This document shows positions 32,401 through 43,073 of a stretch of 64,000 nt of DNA, one piece after another (positions within the stretch are counted from its first letter, which is position 1; each line of letters begins with the position of its first letter). Under the pieces are notes generated by a model. The model did not search any database, was not told the origin of the DNA, and worked only from the letters and a program-made list of their open reading frames with translations. Both the position numbers and the translations under genes were made by a program. Origin of the DNA: Anastrepha obliqua (lineage: Eukaryota > Arthropoda > Insecta > Diptera > Tephritidae); NCBI RefSeq assembly GCF_027943255.1, contig NC_072893.1:19986001-20050000 (forward strand), in the 5' to 3' direction.

Positions 32401-34065
32401 ATAATATAAATTAAAAAAAACTTGTTTTAGCCACTTTTTCTGTTGCCTTCAAGGTGGTTAACTCTCTACAAAAAAAAAGAAAATAAAAAACTCAAAAACC
32501 AAATTTCGTTTTTAAGTTATATCTCACAGCTCTTCAAAAATCCTGTAAAAAGGAATTTTGTCTCAGACATCAAATAAAAACCATCAAAACCAAACTAATT
32601 TTATTTTTTGCTTAGTATCTCAGAGCTCCGCCAGCATCAAAAAATATTTGTTTTTATTTTTTAAATATAAAAATAAATGAAAAATTCTCGCCTTTTAACC
32701 AATTTTTTCTATCGGTTTCAAAGTGTTTTTAACTTGCAAAAAAGAAAACTTTAGTTTAGAGTTCAAAGCGCTTGAAAACAATTTTTTAAAGTGACTTAAA
32801 AAAAAATTATTAAAAAAAATTGTTTTTGGCTTCAAAGTCTTTAATTGTCTAAAAAACATAAAAAATCAAAAATATATTAATTTTAAATTTTTAATTAAAA
32901 TTTTTTTATATATAAATATAAAAATAAATAAATGAAAAATTCTGTTGTTTTCCAAAATTAAAAAAAAAATTTGTTTTTGGGTGAAGCCCAAATTCTACAA
33001 AACATAAAAAATAAAATTTTAATAATAATAATAAATATAATATATATAAATTAATAATATAAATAAAAATAAATGAAAAATTATCTTCTTTTCCAAAATA
33101 ATTTTTTTTTTTGGCTTCAATTTTTTTATTTTTCTACAAAACATAAAAAAAGTAAGAATATGTTTTTTAAATTTTTTATTGCAACATTTTTTAATAAAAA
33201 TAAAAATAAATGAAAAATTATGTTTTTTTCCAAAATTAAAAAAAAATTTTTTTAGGCTTTAAAGTGTTCTACAAAACATAAGAAAATCAGAAATATATAT
33301 TTTTTTAAATGTTTATTTAATTTTTTTTTAATATATTGTACATAAAAATAAATGAAAAACTCTCCTCTTTTTCAAAAATTCAAATTCTCCGTCATTTCTC
33401 TACGAGTATTGCCACGATACAGTTACTAGTGATGATGCTCGGTTGATTTCCGTCGTGTACCTTATTTTTAAGACGATTCACCAACTCTTTGTCATGAATA
33501 TCCTGCTGTCCAAATATTTTTGTAAAACATAATTTTCGAAATTAAGTTAAAAAAGTGTATATTTATCATTCTTTTTTTTTATTCCCATTTCAGGCCATCG
33601 TCGAACAAATGTCGTATGCACCATTTGCCAGCACCAGTTTCTACTTTGGCATGACTATGTTGGAGGGCAAGGGAATCGATGCAGCGATTGCAGAGGTCAA
33701 AGATAAATTTCCCAAAACTGTAAAGGTGAGTTTCGAATATTAACCCATATTTACAAGCGGATGCACAATTTGTGTACAAATCACAACGAAAATTATTTTC
33801 TCTCTACCAGATTGCGATTTTCATCATTCCTGTGTTGCAAACGATTAACTTCGGCATGATTCCCGAACCCAATAGAATATTATTTGTTAGTTTTTGTAGT
33901 CTTTTCTGGATTACCTTTTTGGCGCACATGCAGAAAAATGGCTCACAACAACAAGAAAAGGAACAACCTAAACACAAACAACAACTGAAACAATTCCAAC
34001 ATCACTTGCCAGTACTCACGCAGGAGAGTTTGGTGCCAAAAGTACGAAATGCATTGGCGCTATAA
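29404..34065 (+). CDS. Mpv17/PMP22-family membrane protein (copy 1)
   Basis: Four coding exons: 29404-29551, 29652-29785, 33594-33725 and 33811-34065, all GT-AG, in frame for 222 residues. The family (Mpv17, PXMP2, Sym1) comprises small four-helix proteins of the inner mitochondrial or peroxisomal membrane, proposed to act as channels; the exact substrate is unsettled. Family marks are HPLAKGVIAYSIVWPTSS near residue 21, REL-K-DYDWMRILRFGLFGG across the first junction, APTLYGWLRV, VEQMSYAPFAST and the C-terminal PVLQTINFGMIPEPNRILFV. The C-terminus carries an unusual extra Gln/Lys-rich tail. GTG at 29377 is in frame, but ATG at 29404 gives the usual family N-terminus. Introns are 100, 3808 and 85 bp. 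A paralogue lies at 49000-52989. Confidence 0.9.
30130..31420 (+). repeat. Degenerate AT-rich tandem repeat inside intron 2
   Basis: Modules of about 60-110 bp recur more than ten times. The pattern is TTTGGTTTTTGAAAAGGACT, then AAAAAATATTTTTTAAGAAT, then further A/T runs. It lies inside the 3.8-kb second intron of the first Mpv17-like gene and explains most of that intron's length. Confidence 0.75.
31421..33560. repeat. Low-complexity AT-rich intron remainder
   Basis: Long A and T runs with looser repeated modules such as ATAAAAATAAATGAAAAATT (near 32680, 32925, 33065, 33200 and 33345). No coding or RNA signal. Part of the same intron. Confidence 0.6.
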
Positions 34066-34381
34066 TGACTGAAATATAGTACATACATACACACATACAT
34101 ATGTGCATAGTACAGAGAACTTCATGCCCATATGCTACGGCACATATACTTACATAGTGATAAGGCCAAATACGTGATACGCTTATTAAACTGTTTTATA
34201 CCTACTTGTAACGTTTGTACTTACATACATACATACTACCTACATACACGCATATATTCTGGGAATTTAAAAAACTATTTTTATACATACATATAATACA
34301 TATTTATTTTATTCGATAAATTAATAAAGAGACTTCTTTTGATTCGCAAAAATAAAACATTCTTTTTTTATTAATTAATTA

Positions 34382-35084
34382 TTATTTCCTCTGCTTGATG
34401 TGCCCCCATATCCATTTCGCATAGCAGGCGACATTGGTGAATATCCCGGGATAGGCGCCACATGGTTTTATGCTCCAGGAAACAATGCCGATTTGATGTT
34501 TGTTCAACAGCAATGGCCCACCGGAATCACCGCTACATTGCCCCTGCTTGGTGCCGTTACTTGCACCGGCACATAAATTTGTGCTATGCTGTAGCGATTG
34601 TGTTCGTTGGCGGCATTCAGCGGGCGCAAGTAAATGGAGTGCCACCTTTTGTAGTTGTTGCTGCAATGCGCCATTTGTCTAGAAATTAGTATTCAAAGTA
34701 ATTAAATTTCTTCTACTCTCTCTGAAAACTAACCGCGTTGAGTCCCCAACCAACAAGCAGCAACGGTGGTTTTGTTTGTGTCATTTCTGTGAGATTTACC
34801 CCTTCGGCAAGCTCTACAGTATCTGTTGGGAGGCGCTGTGCAAGCTTCAAAAGTGCTATATCGTGTATGGCTATAGTGGCACTATACCCCTCATGCAGTA
34901 GTATCTCACTAACGTTTACGAATTTCGATTTAGGGTGAGTGAGTTGATTGGAGCCGTATTGTACAACCAACTTATTGGGGTCTTTGATGTACTTAAAGCA
35001 GTGAGCAGCTGTGAGTATCCATTGGGGTTGTATGATGGTGCCTGCACAAAAGTGTTGCAAGTTCGAGCGATGGCGCAAAGAAAC
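34382..35084 (-). CDS. Trypsin-fold serine protease (copy 1), 5' exon missing
   Basis: Two exons on the minus strand, 35084-34734 and 34678-34382, joined across a 55-bp GT-AG intron, give about 215 residues from VSLRHRSNLQHFCAG to the stop. The catalytic triad is present: His in TAAHC, Asp in HDIALL, Ser in GQCSGDSGGP. The residue expected at position 189 (chymotrypsin numbering) is Gly rather than Asp, so it is unlikely to have trypsin specificity. The second protease (41940-43006) shares both splice positions. A first exon with signal peptide and IVNG is not found. A weak match, GRRILNTTQRNS, lies at about 35203-35240, but it has no in-phase donor or upstream start. It is therefore either a decayed gene or has an unseen first exon. 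It converges on the Mpv17-like gene, 316 bp away. Confidence 0.75.
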
Positions 35085-35202
35085 CTGGGGAGGATAAAGA
35101 ATGTTTTGAATGCAAAATCGAGTATGAAGTCTGAGACTTTAGAGTATTTAAAGTTGTGATGTAATAAAAGATGGGGAGTTAGAAGTATGTGGAAGATATT
35201 TA

Positions 35203-35240
35203 CGCGAATTGCGTTGAGTTGTATTTAAGATTCGCCTGCC
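35203..35240 (-). pseudogene. Possible remnant of the protease first exon
   Basis: The minus translation GRRILNTTQRNS resembles ARIVNGTQANEG, the activation site of the second protease. No signal peptide, in-phase donor or ATG accompanies it. It sits about 120 bp upstream of the acceptor at 35085, close to the intron size in the paralogue (113 bp). Confidence 0.4.
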
Positions 35241-35328
35241 AGCTTTTAAAGATTTATCCTAGGATGAGAATTTCTTTTTCAAAAGTCAGGAAAAAAATAT
35301 CTTTGAATGGCTAGGCTAATTTGGCTGA

Positions 35329-35648
35329 TGCGAATTAAATATCAACAAAGTGTATCTTAGAAAAACATTCAAATTTTTACTAAACAAAAACAACTTTTTT
35401 TTGTAATATTTTTATTAAAAATAAAAAAATTTTTTTTTTTAATATTTATTAAAAATTAAAAATAAAATAAAAAATTCATAAAAAAAAAATAATTTTAATA
35501 ATAATATTTTTAATAAAAATATTAAAAATACAAAAACTATTTTTTAAATAAATATAAAAATATTAAAAAAAAAAAAATAAAAACCTGTTTTTTTTAGTAA
35601 AAATTTTGTTGTTGTTCGTGGGTACACTCTATTGATATTTAATTCACA
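35329..35648. repeat. Inverted-repeat (foldback) element
   Basis: GAATTAAATATCAACAAAGT at 35329 is matched in reverse complement by a segment at 35620-35648 (…CTATTGATATTTAATTCAC). Further in, TTTTTACTAAACAAAAACAA pairs with AGTAAAAATTTTGTTGTTG. The interior is an AT-rich low-complexity filler. It may be a MITE swollen by slippage. Confidence 0.5.
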
Positions 35649-36205
35649 ATTCTCAATTTTTTTATATTATAAAATATTTTTTGTTGTAATATTTTTATTT
35701 AAAAATAAAAACATATATTTTTCTAATATTTTTATTTAATAATAAAAAAATATATCATTTTTAATATATTTGTTTAAAAATTAAAAATATTTTTTTTAAT
35801 TTTTTTATTTAAAAATACAAGAAAATATTTTTTTTTAATATTTTTATTTAAAAATAAAAAATAAAATAATAAAATTAAGTTCTCAAGAAAAACAATAAAA
35901 TTTTTACTATAAACAACGATTTTTATTAAAAATATATATATATTTTCATTTTTGTTTACAAACATTTTTTTTTGCTCATTTAAAAAATATTTTTAGTTTT
36001 GTTCAAAAACTACTTTTATTTAAAACTATCTTTTTTTAATTAAAAAAAAATGTTTTGAATGTTTTTATTTAAAAATAAAAAATATTTTTTTTTATTTAAA
36101 AATAAAAAATATTTTTATTTAAAAATACGAAAAAATATTTTTGTTAAAAAAAAAAAATAAAAAAAATTGTTTAAGTTTTTTATCTAAAAATAAAAAAAAT
36201 ATTGT
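35649..36205. repeat. AT-rich tandem low-complexity sequence
   Basis: Repeated modules of TTTTTATTTAAAAATAAAAA with variable spacing. No coding content. Confidence 0.7.
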
Positions 36206-36210
36206 TGATA

Positions 36211-36350
36211 GCAAACCTCCCAGTATATGTATTTCTGCCATGAAAAGCTAAAAATATATTTGCCGTTCGGAGTCGGCTTGAAACTGTATTTGTGCAACAA
36301 CATCTAGACGCACGCCACAAATAGGAGTAGGAGCTCGGCGAAATGCACAA
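36211..36350 (+). mobile_element. 5'-truncated SINE copy
   Basis: Matches the body of the SINE at 20281-20566: GCAAACCTCC, TTTCTGCCATGAAAAGCT, TTGCCGTTCGGAGTCGGCTT, CCACAAATAGGAG. The tRNA-like head is absent. Confidence 0.8.
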
Positions 36351-36940
36351 TTGTTTATCTTTGACTTTGTAAGCACTATTTAAGGAGCTGGATTGCTGAA
36401 TATTGTTACCACATTTAGATAGGATAAAATTTATTTCGATAGCCAAGCATCGATTGAGATCTTAGACTCACTGATCCCAGGTCTCGAAATTATTCATAGA
36501 ACATTTGACTCCACTTTCGGTTTAATCGGAAAACGACTTAATCATTGCATTTGCATTTCAAAAAAATTTTTGACTGATGAACTGGCTAGGCAGCACACCC
36601 TCGATTTGGTTTTTGTGAGAAAAGAGAGTGTTTAGGTTTGTTTCTGCTAGTTGCGGTCTCTGCTTGGGAGAGGAACGCAGGCAGTTACCTCAGGTTAGCT
36701 AACTAACTCTAGTTAACTCTTTCATATGTTCGGCGGCAGGGTCCTTTCAATCACGTGAAGATTGAGCCGGCCGAGCGAGCTGCTCAAAAAAATTAAGACG
36801 AAACCTCAATTTTGGTGCTGGACTTAATCGAGCATTCAGTCTGTGAGACTCAATATAATTTGAAATTCGTATTTTGGCAGCAGCTAGAAAAACCATGGTT
36901 GCGAAAAATGTTAGCGTCTGAGTAGGAAAATTTATTAAGT
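36351..36940. other. Unassigned sequence
   Basis: No coding frame or repeat recognised. It may include the degraded 5' part of the LINE that becomes readable near 36960. Confidence 0.3.
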
Positions 36941-36949
36941 AGTTTGACG

Positions 36950-38400
36950 ATTTTATTAAAACTTTGATAATTAATAGACGTTGGCCTTTTCCTGGATGCT
37001 AAGCTTAACTGGAAAAGGTATGCTGACGCAACCTTGTCCAAAGCGACAAAGGCTCTCATGATTTGTAAACGTCTAGTACCTGAGATTGCAGCCCAAGAAT
37101 CCTGAGATGATAAGGTCACATATGGAGCGGTTGCTTGGGCATCGAGAGCAGCTCTGCCGATGGAGCGAGCAGCACTAACTAAGCTTCAGCGCTTAGCATT
37201 CGTGTATATCACGGGTGCGATGCAGACCTGCCCTACAGGTGCGATGGAGGTGATTCTTGAGCTTAATAAATCAGTCAAGCGTCCCCTTTTGAATGTTACC
37301 AGGGAAGACTTCGAGAGAGGAAAAGTGATCTCATCTTAAATCAAGGATTTACTGAGTCTACAGCTCCCACTTACCCAGCTACCCAGAGATGATATCACTT
37401 AAGTTATTGAACATCGAAAAGAAGTTCAGAATTGAACTGGGCGATAAGTAAAACTGGAGTACATCTGCATTTGAAAGAAAACTCCCGGAGTGTACCCTGC
37501 ACTGGTACACAAATGGCTCAAAGTAACCAAAAGGCATCTGCACTGAAATATTTGGCCCCAGAACCAAGCGTTCTCTGCCGATGGCTAGTTTACCAAGCTT
37601 TTTCCAAGCGGAGATGTATGCCATCTGTCATGGGTGCAGAGAAAAACTTAGACAAGAATTCCCGGAATGAGCGAATTGCCATTCTGAACACAGCCAGGCG
37701 GTACTCAAGGTTCTGTCATCCTGTGAAATTAAGTCCTCACTGGTTTTGGAGTGTATTGAGAAACTGAACCTATTAGGAACGCTTAATCGCATCCGCTTAA
37801 TTTGGGTGTCAGGACTCGGGAGTATAACTGGGAACGAGGTGGCGGATGCATTGGCCAGAGGGCCTGCGACCTCGTCATTAATAATATCCTAGCCCTTCCT
37901 TGCTATGGGACAACACACCACTAAGGAGAAGCTTAGGAGTGAAGAGCTAAGGTTAAGTAAAGTTCGTTGTCAGCAAACTATGGGGATGCTCCAGACAAAA
38001 TCCTTACTGGAGGTATACTACAACCAAAAGCAGTTAAAAAACTCATAACCCTATCCAAATATGGAAATCGCCCACGGGTATCCTCAAAGGAAACTGCCGA
38101 CCGTGCAGTCATCTGCATATAATCGGTCTACCCACTCTTGTCGCTTCTGCGACCAATCTCAGGAGACTTCAATGCACCTTCTTTCCTGGAATGCAGCGAT
38201 ATAGCGCGGAGAAGATTGAGATATCTCGGCCATCTGCAGCCAGAAGAAAGGCGCATGCGCTCAATCCAACCCAACTTTATCTTGAGTATAATAAGGGAAC
38301 CGAGTCTGGATGAGGTACTGTGATGAGTAGAGCCACAAACGACCACGAGGCCGAAGTGCAAGCCTCAAGTCAATCTTTGACTAGGTTAATTAGGTTAAAT
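36950..38400 (+). mobile_element. RNase H-bearing LINE relic, plus strand
   Basis: Readable blocks in shifting frames: LGVFLDAKLNWKRYADATLS (~36980), ASRAALPMERAALTKLQRLA (~37140), the damaged RNase H start TNGSK (~37510), RLIWVSGLGSITGNEVADAL (~37795) and the terminal CRFCDQSQETSMHLLSWNA (~38135). Tail features near 38380 (GTTAATTAGGTTAAATGGCT) look like a LINE 3' untranslated end. Numerous stops. Confidence 0.75.
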
Positions 38401-38613
38401 GGCTGCCCTTGCTCGGGGCCCACTTGGACAAATATTCAAAATTCGTCCGTTGTGATGTCATACAGGGGAAACGAGAAAGGAGAAGTGAAATAAAAAGGGG
38501 CCTTAGGATTAGGGGAAGATGACCATGCACTTATGACGACCCCGACAGTGGCTGATTTACGTTCATAATTAGCCGTATCAAGTTACTGATGAACTTCACC
38601 AGATGCATGATAT
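38401..38613 (-). mobile_element. LINE tail fragment left of the piggyBac insertion
   Basis: Non-coding sequence that probably belongs to the minus-strand LINE continuing at 40480. Joining across the TTAA gives one continuous stretch, but the coding signal only starts beyond 40537. Assignment is tentative. Confidence 0.35.
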
Positions 38614-38617
38614 TTAA

Positions 38618-40475
38618 CCCATCTTCGGCCGCTACAAGAATTCGACATAATTTTTCCATTTCCTTTTTAGTCAGTGCTTATAGGACCATAATCAAGAAAA
38701 ATTAAAAAGAAAAAAAATTCTGACCATCGGTGTTTTAGATATGGACTGGTCGAAAAATCGACCGCTGGCCAAAAACCGTCAAATATATTAAAAAAAAATA
38801 CAACATTTATGAAAAAAATTTAGCACACGAAGTCAATTTACTTCATTTTATTTCAAATACAAATATTTTTTTGTTGTTTTATTGATAGAAAAGTCAGCTT
38901 ACAAATTTTTATGATAATCATCAAAATATTTAGTATGTAAATGAATATTGCATTTTTTTCAAGTAAAAATAGTATGTTTCTTGCGAAATTTTGACCGCCG
39001 AAATTTGTTTTCAATGCTTCTCATGACGGCGTGTATCCTTTCATTGATCCGAAGAAGGTTCGATGGACCTTCATCTCCATGTTCGTTTTCATACTCGTCC
39101 TCGTCCTTGTCGTAATTCAATAATTCTGTTGTGACTTTGGAACGAAAATCAAATTGTGATAGTGGTTTTATCTTTTCAATTTTTGCTATCATACAATGAA
39201 GTTTCCATGCATTGACCATTGCGTTACCAAGAGCATTTGTCCATATTGGCCACCACCATTTTTTTCCTTTCATACATATTCCATAATTTGCCACCGCATT
39301 ATCATGGAGATCCACACCACCCATGCCATGATTATACTATTGAATAACTTTTGACTGCGGGATAGTGATAGTTTGTTTTTTCTTCCGACAATATCTTTTA
39401 GTGCTAATAATTGGATTGACTGTGGAGTTATTAGTTATAACATTGACCACAGCATTATCATTCCACCGAACAGTCAATATTTCTTGCTGATGATCAAGTA
39501 GTTGGTCAAATGTTCCTCGTATTTCTTTTTTTAAATTTCTCAAAGGAGAATCGCCCATTGTATTTTCGCGTATAGTACCAGTTGCAAAAAATCGACGTTC
39601 GTTCAGAAGGCACATTAGATGGTATGAAGAGAAAAAATGATGTGGCACTCAGGGTCAGATACGTTGGTAGTTTTACCGTGAGGGGTTGCTGCTCCCCCGT
39701 ACAATGAACTAGAAAATAAGTACCCACTTTCAGAGCATAAGCACCATGTTTTAAACCCAAACCGGATTGGCTTTCCCTTGATAAACATTTTGTAAGAGTG
39801 GCGTCCGAAATATGGAATCAGCTGTTCGTCTATAGAGAGATTATGGCTAAAGACTCCAAAATGCATAAACTTTTTGTTGAGAGCATCAGTAATAGGACGA
39901 ACCTTCGCAAAACGGTCTGCTGCGTTTAAATTCGTGTTGTCAGCGTTTGTACGTATACAAAAAGGATTGATTGCGTACCAATTTCAGAAAACATTTCTTC
40001 CAAAGCCAGAAAACATTTCTTCCACAAAGATACTCACTTCCATCTCTTTCAATAAGAAAAACATATTGCTAGATTTTGTTCTGTCCTACATGACAGTTCC
40101 TGGCCAGCGGTCGATTTCTCGACCACTAAAGTTTACGTCCATGAAACAGTAAAAATTATTGCAATATCGATATGTTACTTTTTTGATTCTCTTAATTTCA
40201 TCTTTTCTCTTCACAATAAATTAGTAACAATTATTTGTTTTTTTTGTTTTTCATTATTTTTTCATCTGCACAAAAAATACGTAAAAATAGTGATAATATC
40301 ATTCTTTTACAAAAATCTGCCCTGAACCTTTTTTTCTTAAAAAATTATGATCTAGAAATTAACTAAATTCCAAATTTAAAACTTCTGAAAACTGATCAAT
40401 AAATTTACATTTAGTTTCTGAGATATTGGAGTCTGAAGTTGGTGGTCGAAAAATCGACCAGCTGCCGAAAATGGG
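38618..40475 (-). mobile_element. piggyBac-family element, degraded, TTAA-flanked
   Basis: Flanked by TTAA at 38614-38617 and 40476-40479. Termini are CCCATCTTCGGCCGCT at the left and, as complement of the right end, CCCATTTTCGGCAGCT. A subterminal palindrome GGTCGAAAAATCGACC occurs near 38748 and 40443, and GGTCGATTTCTCGACC near 40108. The 1858-bp length is shorter than active piggyBac elements (~2.4 kb), and the N-terminal coding part is lost. Confidence 0.9.
38959..40000 (-). pseudogene. piggyBac transposase remnant
   Basis: Blocks in three frames on the minus strand. SIDEQLIPYFGRHSYKMF and GKPIRFGFKTWCL (~39755-39845) carry the first catalytic Asp. FFSSYHLMCLLNERRFF (~39600) is where a D-N pair should precede FFSS, but the sequence gives H-H, so the second catalytic Asp is lost. 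MGGVDLHDNAVANYGI (~39290-39324) carries the third. KKWWWPIWTNALGNAMVNAW follows. Frameshifts near 39630 and a stop before MGGVDLHD confirm it is dead. The Cys-rich C-terminal domain was not clearly seen. Confidence 0.85.
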
Positions 40476-40479
40476 TTAA

Positions 40480-41475
40480 ACTCGCTATATCTGCAGTTGT
40501 AGCAAAAGAGTGAGAGTCCAGATGTCTAAATCTTTGTCAGACGAGAGCAGGGCAGCTGAGAAGAAGGTGTTCAGATAATTCCAGCTCGGCCTCAAGACAG
40601 CTTTTGCGGAACGGACTTGAGGCAATCCCAAGTCTCACCGCATGGACACCTAACGGACAATGTCCGGTAAGGATACCCACCAAACTCGAGAGTTGCGGCT
40701 TGTTAGCCGTAGGAGTTCCCTCGAGCATCCCCGATCTACCCGTGGCTAGAAGGATCTCGCGGCCTTGCACGTTTGCGCACTAGCCCAGCGCTCGCTGAGT
40801 TGACTCGAGGCCCATCTTTCCAGGAGCAGACTACAGGTGCTTAAAGGAACCCTAATCCTCTCATTTAGCGACGAAACCGTCTCCTAAGTTCTCTGTCTAG
40901 CCAGTTCAACAGCCCAGCAGTTTCTCTCTGACCGGCTGTGGCCGGAAACCCAAATGAGCCTGGTATCAAAGTATTTGAATGGAATCGAGAGAGAAGCCAG
41001 GCATTCCCCGGCCAATCTCGAACGCACAAACAATGAGCCCAAGGCCCTAATTGCCGCTTGGCTGTCGGAGTAAATATTTACTTCCTTAACACGTTGAGTG
41101 CCATGTGAGTCCAGGTTGGTCTCACAGTGCGAAGAGACTTTCAGGCCTCGTGGTGACACGGTGGTCTCGCGGTATAATGTGTGAGATTTCGGTTTGTGCT
41201 GATGCAGCTGCTTCATAGAGGCTATTAGTAGTCGTGTATTCACGCCATACTAGAGCCATTGCATTGTTTATGCTGCTTGGCCTATGGGTATGAGACCAAT
41301 GTGGCATCATATGGCCTATTCAAAATTTCAAATATTCTATTGTATTATGTAAAAAAAAAATCGTGGCCGGACGAACCCCATTTTGTTGTATGGTGGCACT
41401 CAACGTGTTAACGATAATTACCGAAGTGAGCAACCAATCCTCTGCCAGGGCTATGCAATCTTTAACTATGCCTTA
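40480..41475 (-). mobile_element. RNase H-bearing LINE relic, minus strand
   Basis: The minus sense contains the RNase H block VKEVNIYSDSQAAIRALGSL, RLIWVSGHSRSERN (40884-41089) and LTGHCPLGVHAVRLGI with a partial Cys motif (40537-40770). A 318-bp TTAA-flanked MITE at 41090-41407 interrupts RNase H; excision restores TSVIIVKEVNIYSDSQAA. The second acidic residue of the GN-VAD-LA box appears as AVELA, so it is inactive. Confidence 0.75.
41090..41407. mobile_element. 318-bp piggyBac-type MITE
   Basis: Flanked by TTAA at 41086-41089 and 41408-41411. The terminal inverted repeats are CACGTTGAGTGCCA (left) and its complement TGGCACTCAACGTG (right). No coding content; the short frames crossing it are chance. 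Inserted in the RNase H of a LINE. Confidence 0.85.
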
Positions 41476-41935
41476 TAGTTATATATCAGACACTTTGAAT
41501 TTCAAAATGACTAAAAAATTTTCGAAATGGCTCTCACTCATCTTCTCCTTATTTAGACTTGTAACCAAAAACTATTTTGGTTCTCACCTTAGGTATACTT
41601 CTGAAGAGTTAACTCAGCATATTGGTAATGCAACTATTTTATTATCAATATTAACTGATCTCTTTTCTTTCCCTACTTTTTCTATTCTACCCTCCAATAG
41701 CGCCCCAATGGCAGCTTTCCCTCAACCTGCTTAGTGTTGTTTTTTTTGGCGCAGCTCTCCTGACCATACCTAAACTAATTTCTTGTAATCTATGCTATGA
41801 TGAAGGTCTAGACCCATCTCGGATTCATTAAAAATACTTTTGTGAACTATTAAAGATATTTTTTGTGAAACATACAAATCCATTTCCGTTTTTCATTCTC
41901 ACATTTTATTCGCATTAATCACAATAATATTTCAT
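41476..41935. other. Unassigned sequence downstream of protease copy 2
   Basis: A 123-codon plus frame (41363-41734) starts inside the MITE and spans LINE sequence, so it is not a gene. AT-rich polyadenylation context for the minus-strand protease is expected here (TTTATT-rich near 41905-41935). Confidence 0.4.
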
Positions 41936-41939
41936 TCAT

Positions 41940-43006
41940 TTACTGCCCTAACCCTTTCTTATTTCGTACTATAATGAGATTTCCCGTGGTTAATTCTTCC
42001 CACGACTCTTCACTTTCGCTCCAATCACCATCATCCCGATCATTGCCCATCGTCTGTGCCATCCAATCCACATAAGCGGAAACTTCGGTAAACACACCCG
42101 GATAAGGCGGGCGTGTGCACGGCTTGCGACTCCACGAAACAATGCCAACCTGCTGGCCATCAACCAATAGTGGACCACCTGAATCGCCGCTACACTGACC
42201 CCTACCACCCTCCGGCACACCAGCACAAATCGTCGTGGCATGCAGTTGAGTGCCATGGCGTTGACTGCACTCCTCATCACTGAATATTTGCAAATGCACC
42301 TTTTGTAGTTGTTTTTGTATGCTACCACCAGTCTGCAGGGAGGAGAGAAGCAAAATGGAGAATTGTTGAGTGAGAGAAGAGAGTAGCGGTTTCGCTTGGC
42401 TGTTACTCACCGCATTCAGTCCCCAGCCGATCAACACGGCGGGCGACGCATCCGCAGTGTCCTGTTGCGCTGCCGGCAAATGCACTGCACGCACTTTTGA
42501 GCCGAACTTGAGTGGTGTTTGCAGGCGCAGCAACGCAATGTCGTTGGCATGTAAATTTCCCGGTTGATAATCTTCGTGCACTACAATTCGACTGATATTC
42601 GACACTTTGGTGCTATTCGCATCCAACTGATTGCTGCCGTATTGAATATTCACTTGTTCCGGTAGGGTTTTCACCACACAGTGTGCGGCTGTGAGCACCC
42701 AAACGCGATTGATTAGCGATGCGCCACATTTGTGACGCCCATCGGAAGCGCGACGCAAGGAAACCTTTACCGAACGTGAAAAATAACTTTCAGTTTTCAA
42801 CATTTCAGGAGCTTATCGATGCGTGTGTATAGTTTAAAACTACCACAAATTCCTCTTCCATCACTAATTTTACTCACCAAGAATGGAAATTCACCCTCAT
42901 TAGCCTGTGTGCCATTAACGATTCGCGCGTAAAAAGCATCACTCCTGCAAATGACACTGAAAAGGCTTAACCCGTACAGAAGCAGCAATCCACTGATGCG
43001 CGTCAT
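41940..43006 (-). CDS. Secreted trypsin-fold serine protease (copy 2)
   Basis: Three minus-strand exons, 43006-42878, 42764-42411 and 42332-41940, with GT-AG introns of 113 and 78 bp, give 291 residues. Residues 1-22 are a signal peptide (GLLLLYGLSLFSVIC). A short propeptide ends at Arg28, before IVNGTQANEGEFPFL. The triad is His71 (LTAAHC), Asp118 (ANDIALL) and Ser212 (GQCSGDSGGP). Gly replaces the Asp of a trypsin S1 pocket, which suggests chymotrypsin- or elastase-like preference. After the domain (VDWM) there is an acidic tail, DRDDGDWSESEESWEEL, not usual in digestive proteases. The 78-bp intron is a multiple of three without a stop, so retention would insert 26 residues rather than truncate. 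Closest relative in the window: 34382-35084. Confidence 0.9.
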
Positions 43007-43067
43007 GCTTGTTGTGCTCGATTTATGACTGAATGCCGAATGCCATGCGCTTTGCTGTTAGAACTGG

Positions 43068-43073
43068 TTTATA
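43068..43073 (-). promoter_or_regulatory. Candidate TATA box of protease copy 2
   Basis: On the minus strand TATAAA lies 62 bp upstream of the ATG at 43006, in a suitable position for a short 5' leader. No clear initiator was placed. Confidence 0.4.

Noticed and set aside
34462..34689. Plus-strand frames of 60-75 codons
   Set aside because: Antisense to the protease exon at 34382-34678.
41363..41734. 123-codon plus-strand frame
   Set aside because: It begins inside a TTAA MITE, crosses antisense LINE RNase H sequence and shows no domain.
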